A stretch of DNA of 12,035 bases, from NCBI GenBank assembly GCA_937917505.1, contig CALDMQ010000204.1, positions 1-12,035 on the forward strand, in the 5' to 3' direction. The DNA is from an uncultured Erysipelotrichaceae bacterium. GTDB lineage: Bacteria > Bacillota_I > Bacilli_A > Erysipelotrichales > Coprobacillaceae. Both the position numbers and the translations under genes were made by a program. Under the pieces are notes generated by a model. The model saw only the letters and a list, made by a program, of their open reading frames with translations, ran no database searches and was not told where the DNA came from. Shown here piece by piece: positions 1 through 7,323 of the stretch (positions are counted from its first letter, which is position 1; each line of letters starts with the position of its first letter).

Positions 1-582
1 TTATGATTGTTCCTTAATTCCTTTACCACATAGTCATGGTATGGCAAAAGGCATTGATATGGATGAAGCTGTAAGACTATTTCCACATCTTTACCAAGGA
101 GAAGGACATTTTATTGCATTGATTCAAAAACATGGAACACCACAAAAACGTAAAGTCAAGGCAATGAAACCAATGATTCCTAAATCTCATCAAAAGCTTG
201 TTGAAGAGTTTTACCAAAAGTATTTGAACATCAAAACCCCAACTTATTTATATAACAATAAAAATCATATATACTTCCTCAATTTCCTGAATTACCTGGT
301 ATTCGTATTTTAAGAAATGGTCTTTATTTAGGTGAATGTAAGAAAAATCGTTTTGAACCTAGTCTTGCTCTTGCTTTAACACTACATAAAGATGAAGTTC
401 AACAATCTTATACCTTTCATGAAAATGATCAACAAATCAAAGATTATTTACATGGTGAAACCATTGAAGGAACAGACCAAAAAGGTTATGGTATCATCTT
501 TATAGATGATTATCCTTTATCATTTTATAAAGAAAGTCATCATCAAATGAAAAATCTTTATCCAAAGGGGTTAAGACGATGA
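1..582 (+). pseudogene. RsmF-like rRNA (cytosine-C5) methyltransferase, 3' part, frameshifted
   Basis: This is the C-terminal part of a NOL1/NOP2/Sun-family 16S rRNA m5C methyltransferase; the 5' part, with the catalytic cysteines, lies outside the window. The open frame enters at base 2 and contains the family signature RLFPHLYQGEGHFIAL (about 77-124), where the methyltransferase core ends. That frame stops at 313. The homologous sequence resumes one frame over from about 262-274 with LPQFPELPGIRILRNGLYLG and KKNRFEPSLALAL, then runs to the TGA at 580-582; this is the PUA-like RNA-binding C-terminus of RsmF proteins. The simplest lesion is loss of one A in the A5 run at 260-264, giving a 1-nt deletion. 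The stop overlaps the next gene's ATG (ATGA), so the two are probably co-transcribed. Family assignment is firm; whether the frameshift is biological or a sequencing error cannot be told here. Confidence 0.82.
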
Positions 583-1019
583 ATAGATATAAAGACCTAA
601 AAACTATTTTCTATGAAACAATTGAACAAAAATGTCATGGGATTTATAAAGAAAAAGCATACTTTCACAGCATTCAAGTTGCTTCACTTTGTCAAATCTA
701 TGCAAAACATAGACATTTAGATATTGAACTAGCAAGTATTATTGGTTTATTTCATGACTATGCTCAATTTATCAATCAAAGTTCGTTTAATCATGCTATA
801 AGATCAGCTCAAATGTTAGAAAAATATCTTATTGATTTTTCAAAAGAAGAAGTAGCAATCATTACACATGCAATTGCTAGACATAGTGACAAAGATCATA
901 TAGATGATTCTTATAGTGAATTGATTAAAGATATGGATATCTTAGCGAAATATTATGATGATTCCTCATATGTTTTTAAAGATTGTGAAAGAAAAAGACT
1001 GGATACTTTACAGCAATAA
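579..1019 (+). CDS. HD-domain metal-dependent phosphohydrolase
   Basis: A 146-residue cytoplasmic protein of the HD superfamily, which hydrolyses phosphate esters (often of nucleotides) with a divalent metal. The metal-ligand pattern is visible: H30 in AYFHSIQVA, the H59-D60 doublet in GLFHDYA, further histidines H72, H97 and H102, and an aspartate near 118-120 in KDMDILAKY. There is no fused regulatory or RelA-type domain, so the substrate cannot be named. The start ATG overlaps the TGA of the upstream rRNA methyltransferase frame, with AAGGGG about 8 nt before it, so translation is probably coupled. The gene ends in TAA just before a strong terminator, making it the last gene of its operon. 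Domain call sound, specific role unknown. Confidence 0.85.
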   Translation: MNRYKDLKTIFYETIEQKCHGIYKEKAYFHSIQVASLCQIYAKHRHLDIELASIIGLFHDYAQFINQSSFNHAIRSAQMLEKYLIDFSKEEVAIITHAIARHSDKDHIDDSYSELIKDMDILAKYYDDSSYVFKDCERKRLDTLQQ

Positions 1020-1027
1020 TGCAAAAG

Positions 1028-1054
1028 AAAAAGAACGCGGGGAACGTTCTTTTT
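1028..1054 (+). terminator. Rho-independent terminator after the HD gene
   Basis: AAAAAGAACG (1028-1037) pairs perfectly with CGTTCTTTTT (1045-1054) around a 7-nt loop, CGGGGAA. The descending arm supplies the U-tract. It begins 9 nt after the HD-gene stop. Confidence 0.88.
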
Positions 1055-1058
1055 TATA

Positions 1059-1098
1059 TATAGACGAATTTATATGTTCAGGGAGAGGGTCGTCTATA
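1059..1098. repeat. 9-bp perfect inverted repeat with G-rich loop
   Basis: TATAGACGA (1059-1067) and TCGTCTATA (1090-1098) are perfect inverted copies separated by 22 nt. The loop contains GGGAGAGGG on the plus strand, hence a C-rich CCCTCTCCC on the minus strand. It lies between convergent genes, right after one terminator, and is not followed by a U-tract on either strand, so it is not an ordinary terminator. It could be a small structured RNA or a remnant of a mobile element. I see no coding sequence here. Confidence 0.6.
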
Positions 1099-1131
1099 AA
1101 GTATATTATATTGTCTTTTCTTAAGACACTT

Positions 1132-1151
1132 ATATCATACATATATGATAT
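1132..1151. repeat. 7-bp inverted repeat, operator-like
   Basis: ATATCAT (1132-1138) and ATGATAT (1145-1151) form a perfect inverted repeat with a 6-nt AT-only centre. The form resembles a dimeric repressor site, but there is no gene start near it. The gap 1055-1213 between the two convergent terminators contains no plausible gene. Confidence 0.45.
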
Positions 1152-1204
1152 GAATTCTCTGTGAACTATTTATGTAATTTTTATGAACATATGCTTTTTA
1201 AAAT

Positions 1205-1234
1205 AATAAAAAAGAAGTGCTTTTTATACACTTC
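1205..1234 (-). terminator. Terminator after the NusG-II gene
   Basis: Read on the minus strand, GAAGTG (1234-1229) pairs with CACTTC (1219-1214) around a 9-nt loop. A T-rich tail (complement of the A-run at 1208-1213) follows. It sits 7 nt beyond the stop of the NusG-domain-II gene. Confidence 0.8.
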
Positions 1235-1240
1235 CTCCCT

Positions 1241-1591
1241 CTATTGAATTTGATCAACTGCTTCACTTTGAATAACATAAATATCATTAGGAACACATAC
1301 AATTTGTTTAGAACTTCCTTTTTTTACCCAACCCACTTTTTCACAATCATGATTAGGACAATCAACATTCACTGCATGGTATTGTCCATCTTTCACTTCT
1401 AAAGAAAAGTTTCCATAATTTCCCTTAAAATCATATGTTTTATTTTCATTGATATTTACTTCTGCAATCATCTTATTTTGATGATATACTTGTATGACTT
1501 CCTTTTCACCTTGAAACATCATATAAATGCCATAACCGACACCAATCACAATACATAATATTCCAATAAAAATAATATCTTTCTTTTTCAA
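1241..1591 (-). CDS. NusG domain II-containing membrane-anchored protein
   Basis: A 116-residue protein with a short basic N-terminus (MKKKD), one hydrophobic anchor at about residues 6-26, and an external domain. The external part has the hallmark of the NusG_II family: VDCPNHDCEKVGWV (C78, C83) followed by KQIVCVPNDIYVI (C99). These small extracytoplasmic proteins have no established biochemical role; despite the name they are not transcription factors. The start is a TTG whose last two bases overlap the TGA of the upstream vanZ-like gene, with GAGAGG about 8 nt before it, so translation is probably coupled. A terminator follows the stop directly. The conserved cysteines suggest metal or redox chemistry, but that is inference. 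Confidence 0.82.
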   Translation of the reverse strand: MKKKDIIFIGILCIVIGVGYGIYMMFQGEKEVIQVYHQNKMIAEVNINENKTYDFKGNYGNFSLEVKDGQYHAVNVDCPNHDCEKVGWVKKGSSKQIVCVPNDIYVIQSEAVDQIQ

Positions 1592-2238
1592 CTTTCTAAC
1601 CTCTCATATACTCTTTCTACACGTCCAATCTTTAAACCAATAAAGAAAATTAAAACACCTATCATATTTAATAAAAAATCATCAATATCTCCAGTTCCTG
1701 CTTTTATCACAACTTGAATTACTTCGACTGATACAACTATTAAACTCATTGTCCACCAAAAGACAACACTATTTCTTTGACTACGAAAATAAAATACTAA
1801 GAAATAAGCCATAGGCATAAATATCAATAAATTTCCAATAATATTCATACACAACTTTTCTAATGACAATACGCCTATATGGTAACCATGAATAAACAAA
1901 CGTAATGTCGCAAAAACATCAAAATTTATCATTGGATATTGTTTAAGAATTTCATAATTTCTTCCAAAATCTTTATCTAAAAATAAAATCCAAATAAAAT
2001 TTAATAAGTAAATGACAAACATAACATTGTGAGCTTGTTTCATTATCTTCTTTCGATAAAGAATATCACACTTTTGTATACTCAAATACGTATAAAAAAT
2101 TATACTTAAAACTTGTAATAATACCAGACACATTTTTTGCATCATCGACAAATCAAATTCCATAAATATTTCACTCAGCCATTGTGCTAAAAATGCAATG
2201 ATAAAAATAATCAATATAATATATCTATATTTTCTCAA
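1588..2238 (-). CDS. VanZ-like family integral membrane protein
   Basis: About 216 residues when read from the TTG at 2238. That start is chosen because AGAGGTGAT (2251-2243) lies at ideal distance before it, while the longer reading to 2283 and the ATG at 2256 have no ribosome-binding site. Roughly six membrane segments are visible (about 6-22, 36-53, 71-88, 129-150, 158-178, 188-205). The C-terminal half carries the VanZ signature: NIIGNLLIFMPMAYFL in one helix, then VEVIQ, and GTGDIDDFLLNMIG opening the last helix. VanZ is named for a teicoplanin-resistance accessory gene; most homologues have no proven function and this one has no vancomycin cluster around it. It overlaps the NusG-II gene by 4 nt, so the two form a small operon for envelope proteins. 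No strong promoter was found just upstream. Confidence 0.8.
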   Translation of the reverse strand: MRKYRYIILIIFIIAFLAQWLSEIFMEFDLSMMQKMCLVLLQVLSIIFYTYLSIQKCDILYRKKIMKQAHNVMFVIYLLNFIWILFLDKDFGRNYEILKQYPMINFDVFATLRLFIHGYHIGVLSLEKLCMNIIGNLLIFMPMAYFLVFYFRSQRNSVVFWWTMSLIVVSVEVIQVVIKAGTGDIDDFLLNMIGVLIFFIGLKIGRVERVYERLES

Positions 2239-2316
2239 AGGTATCACCTCTTTCATCTTAACGAACTTTGAAGAATAAATCAATATTTTTCTCTTTCTTT
2301 ATTTCCTATCTAGGTG

Positions 2317-2322
2317 TATAAT
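2317..2322 (+). promoter_or_regulatory. -10 box for the PTS IIB gene
   Basis: A perfect TATAAT lies 35 nt before the ATG, preceded directly by TG. The -35 region (TTTCTT at 2294-2299, 17-bp spacer) is weak. Downstream, AAGGAGGA (2343-2350) is a near-ideal ribosome-binding site 7 nt from the start codon. Confidence 0.55.
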
Positions 2323-2357
2323 ATTTATATGAAATATGATTTAAGGAGGAATAAAAA

Positions 2358-2678
2358 ATGGTTAAAATCATGTTAGCATGTAGTGCAGGTATGTCTACAA
2401 GTTTATTAGTAACTCGTATGGAAAAAGCTGCTGCTGAAAGAGGACTTGAATGTAAAATTTGGGCTGTTAGTGAAACTCAATTATTAACAGAATATACAAA
2501 CGAACCTGCTGACGTTATCTTAGTTGGTCCTCAAGTTAGATTCCGTTTAAACGGTATCAAAGAACAAGTTAAAAATGCTATTCCTGTAGATGTTATTGAT
2601 ATGCGTACTTATGGTATGATGGACGGAACTAAAGTCTTAGACCAAGCATTAAAAATGATTGAAGACTGGAATAAATAG
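2358..2678 (+). CDS. PTS lactose/cellobiose-type IIB component (orphan)
   Basis: A 106-residue cytoplasmic IIB protein of the Lac/cellobiose (chitobiose) phosphotransferase class. The phosphorylated cysteine is C8 in the opening strand and loop KIMLACSAGMSTSLLV; phosphate is passed from IIA to this cysteine and on to the sugar. The rest (ILVGPQVRFRL, then IDMRTYGMMDG) matches the family fold and length of about 100 residues. The gene has its own promoter, an excellent ribosome-binding site and a terminator right after the stop, so it is monocistronic. No IIA, IIC, glycosidase or regulator lies next to it, so the sugar cannot be deduced. It may work with subunits encoded elsewhere or have a regulatory role. 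Confidence 0.9.
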   Translation: MVKIMLACSAGMSTSLLVTRMEKAAAERGLECKIWAVSETQLLTEYTNEPADVILVGPQVRFRLNGIKEQVKNAIPVDVIDMRTYGMMDGTKVLDQALKMIEDWNK

Positions 2679-2684
2679 TAATTG

Positions 2685-2710
2685 AAAAGATGCATTGCGC
2701 ATCTTTTTTT
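2685..2710 (+). terminator. Terminator after the PTS IIB gene
   Basis: AAAAGATGC (2685-2693) pairs with GCATCTTTT (2699-2707) around ATTGC, with seven Ts at 2704-2710. The A-run on the other arm means it may also stop transcription from the converging ade remnant, whose last stop codon lies 3 bases away. Confidence 0.9.
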
Positions 2711-2712
2711 AT

Positions 2713-4418
2713 TTATAGAATTGATTCTCTTTCTTTAATTGACAAGCATTTTTTTAACGTTCTATCAATCCCTAAGCATTTCGCACCTTTAATTGTTCCT
2801 AATTCGATAATTTCCTTTGAAGGAAATAAAGAACGATCGTGGTGATGATTTTTATGGAAAGTTGCAAACATTTTAAACTGTGTAAACAAATCCAATGTGT
2901 TTCCACTTGATGGACCATCAGTTCCTAACCCCACATTGAGCTTAGCAAATGCTTTCAACTTTTGATTATGTACAACACAATAACCATCTTGTTTTTCAGC
3001 AATTTCATTTTGTTCTTTGACCATATCGTTAACATTTCTTCCCATGACCATGACATTATGATGATCATGTGCCCAAGATGTTGCAATATCTCCATCATTT
3101 ATAGCACCTTTAATTAGTGCATAACTTTTTCTACCTGTATTTTGATAACGTTCAAATACCACAAGTAATGATAAACCAGCTTCTTTCCATACCAATTGAT
3201 GATTAACTACATCAATTTCTATTTCTCTATGATGTGTAAATGTAGAATGTTCTTGTATTTCAATCACATGGTATAACGCTTTTTCATTTTCAATATCAAC
3301 TTTGATTTCAAAATCAGAAGAAGATGCTTTAGTACAGTGAACAGATTGATAAGATTCTTTGGGGAAAGTTGAATTTTCTTCTTCAATCACAATATGTCGA
3401 TCAACCTAGTAAACACATTGTCCGCTTTTATAAACAGAATAAATAGAAAAATCATCTAAGCTATCGAGCAAAATAAAGTCCGCAATCTTTCCAGGCGCAA
3501 TAGCATCTCTATCAATTAAATGCATACGTCTTGCAGGAGTGTATGTCGCACAATAGATTGCTTTTTCTATTGGCATTCCTAGATCACTTGCAAGTTTGAC
3601 TAGCAAGTTCAAATGTCCATCTTCTAAATGCTCTGCCATCACATCATCAGTCACTAATGAAAAATATTCATAAAATTGATTTTTAACCAATGTATCAACA
3701 TTTTCCTTAGTCATTGATTTTCTTTAAATCTCTAAAAACATACCATTTTGAATTTTTTCAACAATCGAAGACGATGATTGCTGCGTGTGATCCGCATCTA
3801 CACCATAATAAATATATCGAGATAAATCTAAACATGTAATCTTTGGATAATGTCCTTCAATTGGTAAAGCAAAATAATGATCATGACAAACATCAATAAT
3901 ATCTCTAGTGAGAGATGAATCTGGGTTTGTTAAATCTTTAAAATTCATAACTTCACCTAAACATAATATTCTATGATCTCTTAAAAGTTCTAAAACATTA
4001 GCAGCATCAATATGTCCACCAATCGTTTCTAACAAAGCATTTGTAGAAGAAACAGAAGAAGGAATTCCATAAAAAATGTCCAATATTGTAGCATTGGACA
4101 TATAAACTTGAATCCCTTCTATTCCAAAAACATTTGCTATTTCATGAAGATCTGCTACAACAGTTGTTACCCCATGCTTTAACACAGCTTTTAAAAATTC
4201 ACCAGGAATAGTCATTGAACTTTCAATATGCAATGTATATCAATTAACCCCGGTATCATATATTGACCATCAGCTTCAATAAACTTATCACACTCAAGAT
4301 GATCAGTCGCAGAAATATGATAAAATTTCCCATCTAATATATATACATTTTTCTTTTCAAAAGATTGAGTAAATGTATTATAAACATGAGCATTCTTTAT
4401 TAATTGATCTACTTTCAT
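2713..4418 (-). pseudogene. ade: Adenine deaminase, decayed and chimeric
   Basis: Adenine deaminase converts adenine to hypoxanthine in purine salvage. The gene has a good start: ATG at 4418 with GGAGGAG 6 nt upstream. Family blocks appear in order: MIPGLIDIH, then MHIESSMTIPGEF (metal site), GVTTVVADLHEIANVFG, GEVMNF, LPIEGHYPK, DADHTQQ, SLVTDDVM, TPARRM, APGKIADF, and the C-terminal domain WAHDHHNVMV. It cannot give one protein. First, a base is missing near 4231-4234 (expected cat-atg-cat, present cat-tgc-at), shifting the frame inside the HxH metal motif. Second, TAA at 3724-3726 replaces an expected CAA (LEI-stop-RKSMTKE). Third, TAG at 3406-3408 interrupts CVY-stop-VDRHIV in the same frame. 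Fourth, from about 2940 the true C-terminus is replaced by part of another amidohydrolase. No purine riboswitch precedes it. Decay is near certain if the bases are right. Confidence 0.9.
2764..2940 (-). other. Fragment of an MTA/SAH deaminase-like amidohydrolase fused to ade
   Basis: After the ade sequence ending KLKAFAKL, the same frame continues with NVGLGTDGPSSGNTLDLF, then QFKMFATFHK, DRSLFPSKEI and GTIKGAKCLGI. This is not ade sequence. It matches the region around the conserved active-site aspartate (GTDG) of the 5'-methylthioadenosine/S-adenosylhomocysteine deaminase (MtaD, ATZ/TRZ) family. Only about 58 of some 430 residues remain. The HxH metal site upstream and the C-terminal beta-sandwich part (after GIDR) are absent, so the fragment cannot be an enzyme. 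The last 15 residues (TLKKCLSIKERESIL) match neither family clearly. The join is inferred to be a deletion between two once-adjacent amidohydrolase genes. Confidence 0.75.
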
Positions 4419-4486
4419 ATTTTACTCCTCCATTTTTATATATAAAATCTAATTTTATAAGATAAATAAAGCATTTTTTGACAAAA

Positions 4487-4515
4487 AATATATCAAAGTT
4501 TCTGTATATTGTCTA
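4487..4515 (-). promoter_or_regulatory. Candidate promoter of the ade remnant
   Basis: On the minus strand TAGACA (4515-4510) is followed after 17 bp by TATATT (4492-4487), each 5 of 6 to consensus. A second, weaker pair, TTGTCA (4484-4479) and TATAAA (4459-4454), has a 19-bp spacer. Confidence 0.4.
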
Positions 4516-4570
4516 ACATAATTTTTACACAAAATAAATTCAATAATTTTTTTCTAAGAATTTGACTTAA

Positions 4571-4599
4571 TAAAAAAAGAGCGATTTTTACATCGCCCT
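4571..4599 (-). terminator. Terminator after adhE
   Basis: On the minus strand AGGGCGAT (4599-4592) pairs with ATCGCTCT (4585-4578) with one G-U pair and a 6-nt loop, followed by a run of seven Ts (complement of 4572-4578). It begins 8 nt after the adhE stop codon. Confidence 0.88.
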
Positions 4600-4606
4600 C
4601 GCTATA

Positions 4607-7249
4607 TTATTTTTTAGCAAATTTTGATTCATAATCATAGATAGTTCTTAAAATGTTTTCCATATCATGTACCATTGGCATTCTTGGGTTTGCTGGAGTA
4701 CATTGATCTTCATAAGCATTCATAGCCATTCTATGAACTGATTCTTCCCAAGCTTCTTTAGTGATACCTTGAGATTTTACGTTGCTTACTACACCAACTT
4801 TATAGCATAATTCTTCACATGCATCAGCAAACATTGCAACACCTTCTTCAGGAGTTTTTGGATTTAATCCGATTAATTGTGCTAATTCCATGTATTTAAC
4901 ATCAGCTTTATAGTTTTCAATTTTTGGCCAAATGTTTAATTTAGTTGGAACAGTTCCGTTATATCTAATAACGTGTGGTAATAAGATACCATTTGTTCTA
5001 CCATGAGGAATATGCCATTCTCCACCAATCTTATGAGCTAATGAGTGGTTCATACCTAAGAATGCATTAGCGAATGCCATACCTGCGATAGTTGCAGCAT
5101 TATGCATTTTTTCTCTTGATAATGGAGAACCTACTTTTACAGATTCTTCTAAGTAATCGAATACTAATTTAACTGCTTGTTTTGCCCAACCATCAGTGAA
5201 ATCAGATGCTAAGATTGAAACATAAGCTTCAATAGCATGAGTCAATACGTCAATACCTGTATCAGCAGCAATTGCTGATGGTAAGCTTGTTACAAATTCA
5301 GGATCCACAATAGCAACTGTTGGAGTTAATGAGTAATCAGTTAATGGATATTTTTTGTTTGCTTTCTTATCAGTGATAACTGCGAATGGAGTTACTTCTG
5401 ATCCAGTACCTGAAGTTGTTGGGATACAGATTAATTTTGCTTTCTTTCCTAATTCAGGGAATTTGAATGCACGTTTTCTAATATCCATGAATTTTTGTTT
5501 AATGTCATCAAAGTTCACTTCTGGATGTTCATACATTAACCACATAACTTTTGCAGCATCCATTGCAGAACCTCCACCTAATGCGATGATACAATCAGGT
5601 TCGAATTTTCTCATGATTTCTACACCTTCATTAACTGTATCAATACTTGGATCTGGTTCTACATCCATGTATAATTCTAAGTCAACTTTATTAAGTCTTC
5701 TACCGATAACATCTTCAATTTTTGCAACATATCCAAGATTGTACATACCTCTATCAGTAACAATCATAGCTTTTTTCATGAATTTCATATCTCTTAAATA
5801 TCTAATTGAATTTCTTTCAAAATAGATTTTTGGAGGAAGTTTAACCCATTGCATATTGTTATTACGTCTCCCTATTCTCTTAATATTTAATAAGTTAATA
5901 GCACTTACGTTATTAGAAACTGAGTTATGTCCGTAAGAACCACAACCTAATGTTAATGATGGAATAAATGCATTATAAACAGAACCAATACCACCAAATG
6001 TAGATGGTGCATTTTCAATCACACGAATAGCTTTACATTGTAAACCAAATTGTACAGCAATATCATGATTTTCAGTATGAATAGCAGCTGAATGTCCTAA
6101 ACCATTAAATTCAACCATTGCTGCTGATTTTGCAATACCATCTTCAGTAGAGTCTGCTTTTAAGACTGCTAATACAGGAGATAATTTTTCTCTTGTTAAT
6201 GGTTCATTAGGTCCAACTTCATTACATTCTGCAAGTAAGATTTGAGTATCTTCAGGAACTTTGATACCTGCTTGTTCAGCAATCCAAGTCGCTGGTTTAC
6301 CAACAACTGCTGGTAAGACACCTTTGTCTCTATCTGGGAACATGAAGTTTTCAAGTTTTGCTTTTTCTTCTTTATTTACCCAATAAACTTTAAAACGAGA
6401 AATTTCTTCTTTGAATTCTTTATAAATTTCTTTATCAACGATAGCTGCTTGTTCAGAAGCACAAATCATACCATTATCAAATGATTTTGATAATACAATA
6501 TCGTTAACTGCTCTTTTTAATACACAGCTTTTTTCAACATATGCAGGAACGTTACCAGCACCTACACCTAATGCAGGTTTACCACAAGAATATGCAGCGC
6601 TAACCATTGCATTACCACCAGTTGCTAAGATAGTCGCAACGCCAGGATGATTCATTAACGCAGTTGTTGCATACATTGATTTCATTCCTAACCATTGGAT
6701 ACAGTCTTCTGGAGCACCTGCTGCAATTGCTGCATCTCTAATGATTTTTGCTGCCATTACTGAACATTCATAAGCAGATGGATGGAATGAGAAGATAATT
6801 GGGTTTCTTGTCTTTAATGAAATTAAAGATTTGAAAATAACAGTTGAAGTTGGATTTGTTGTTGGAACAATACCACATACTACACCAACTGGTTCAGCAA
6901 TTTCAGTCACACCAGTTAAAGGATCTTCACTAATAATTCCTACAGTTTTTAAGTGACGTAAATGATTTGTAACATATTCACAAGCAAATAAATTTTTAAC
7001 TGCTTTATCTTCAAAAACACCTCTTCCAGTTTCTTTGATAGCAGCTTCAGCTAAAATACCGTGTGCATCTAATCCTGCAACAGAGCATTTAGCTACGATA
7101 TAATCAATCGCATCTTGACTATATAATTCAAATTTTTCTAAAGCAACCAATGCTTTTTGAACCAACTCATCAACATGAGCATCAATTTGTTCATTAGTTA
7201 ATTCTTCAGCCTTTGGGGCTTCTTTTTTAACAGTTTTCTTTTCAGCCAT
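4607..7249 (-). CDS. adhE: Bifunctional acetaldehyde-CoA/alcohol dehydrogenase
   Basis: An 880-residue AdhE, which reduces acetyl-CoA to acetaldehyde and then ethanol, using two NADH; it is the main ethanol route of fermenters and normally forms long filaments (spirosomes). The N-terminal aldehyde dehydrogenase half (about 20-450) has the catalytic cysteine C263 in DNGMICASEQ and the glycine-rich LATGGNAMV. The C-terminal iron-type alcohol dehydrogenase half (about 470-870) has ALGGGSAMDAAK for NAD and PTTSGTGSEVTPFAV. Iron ligands by alignment to the family are D667 and H671 (GIDVLTHAIEAY), H735 (NHSLAH) and H749 (IPHG). No lesion is visible. A lysine-rich tail of about 15 residues precedes the ALDH domain. 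The ATG has GGAGG 7 nt upstream and the gene stands alone between a promoter and a terminator. Rex-like half-sites near its promoter suggest NADH-responsive control. Confidence 0.97.
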   Translation of the reverse strand: MAEKKTVKKEAPKAEELTNEQIDAHVDELVQKALVALEKFELYSQDAIDYIVAKCSVAGLDAHGILAEAAIKETGRGVFEDKAVKNLFACEYVTNHLRHLKTVGIISEDPLTGVTEIAEPVGVVCGIVPTTNPTSTVIFKSLISLKTRNPIIFSFHPSAYECSVMAAKIIRDAAIAAGAPEDCIQWLGMKSMYATTALMNHPGVATILATGGNAMVSAAYSCGKPALGVGAGNVPAYVEKSCVLKRAVNDIVLSKSFDNGMICASEQAAIVDKEIYKEFKEEISRFKVYWVNKEEKAKLENFMFPDRDKGVLPAVVGKPATWIAEQAGIKVPEDTQILLAECNEVGPNEPLTREKLSPVLAVLKADSTEDGIAKSAAMVEFNGLGHSAAIHTENHDIAVQFGLQCKAIRVIENAPSTFGGIGSVYNAFIPSLTLGCGSYGHNSVSNNVSAINLLNIKRIGRRNNNMQWVKLPPKIYFERNSIRYLRDMKFMKKAMIVTDRGMYNLGYVAKIEDVIGRRLNKVDLELYMDVEPDPSIDTVNEGVEIMRKFEPDCIIALGGGSAMDAAKVMWLMYEHPEVNFDDIKQKFMDIRKRAFKFPELGKKAKLICIPTTSGTGSEVTPFAVITDKKANKKYPLTDYSLTPTVAIVDPEFVTSLPSAIAADTGIDVLTHAIEAYVSILASDFTDGWAKQAVKLVFDYLEESVKVGSPLSREKMHNAATIAGMAFANAFLGMNHSLAHKIGGEWHIPHGRTNGILLPHVIRYNGTVPTKLNIWPKIENYKADVKYMELAQLIGLNPKTPEEGVAMFADACEELCYKVGVVSNVKSQGITKEAWEESVHRMAMNAYEDQCTPANPRMPMVHDMENILRTIYDYESKFAKK

Positions 7250-7289
7250 TTTAATTCCTCCATGTATATTGTTTTGACAAATTCAGTGT

Positions 7290-7317
7290 ACTATAAACTT
7301 TGTGAAAAAACAAGCAA
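7290..7317 (-). promoter_or_regulatory. Candidate adhE promoter
   Basis: On the minus strand TTGCTT (7317-7312) and TATAGT (7295-7290) are 16 bp apart. The predicted transcription start lies about 30-35 nt before the ATG at 7249. Confidence 0.5.
7300..7317 (-). promoter_or_regulatory. Possible Rex half-site over the adhE promoter
   Basis: TTCACAA (minus strand, 7306-7300) matches one arm of the Rex consensus TTGTGAA-N4-TTCACAA exactly. The other arm, TTGCTTG, matches only 3 of 7. The site fills the space between the -35 and -10 boxes, where a repressor would act. Rex control of adhE is known in other Firmicutes; here it is inferred. Confidence 0.3.
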
Positions 7318-7323
7318 GGAGCT

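Noticed and set aside
255..275. Programmed frameshifting in the rRNA methyltransferase gene
   Set aside because: No slippery heptamer plus downstream structure is evident, and RsmF genes are not known to use frameshifting.
955..1164. Plus-strand open frame overlapping the HD gene end
   Set aside because: It runs out of frame through the HD gene, a terminator and an inverted repeat, with no ribosome-binding site.
3406..3726. TAA and TAG read as glutamine (recoding)
   Set aside because: Other genes in the window end properly at TAA or TAG (HD gene, adhE, kinase, surface protein, DUF2085-like gene), and ade also has a frameshift and a foreign C-terminus, so decay is the better explanation.
4419..4570. 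Purine riboswitch upstream of ade
   Set aside because: The conserved purine-aptamer core was not found; the region is plain AT-rich sequence with promoter-like boxes.
5355..5825. Plus-strand open frame of 156 residues inside adhE
   Set aside because: It is antisense to a highly conserved part of AdhE, has no ribosome-binding site, and its composition mirrors the adhE codons.
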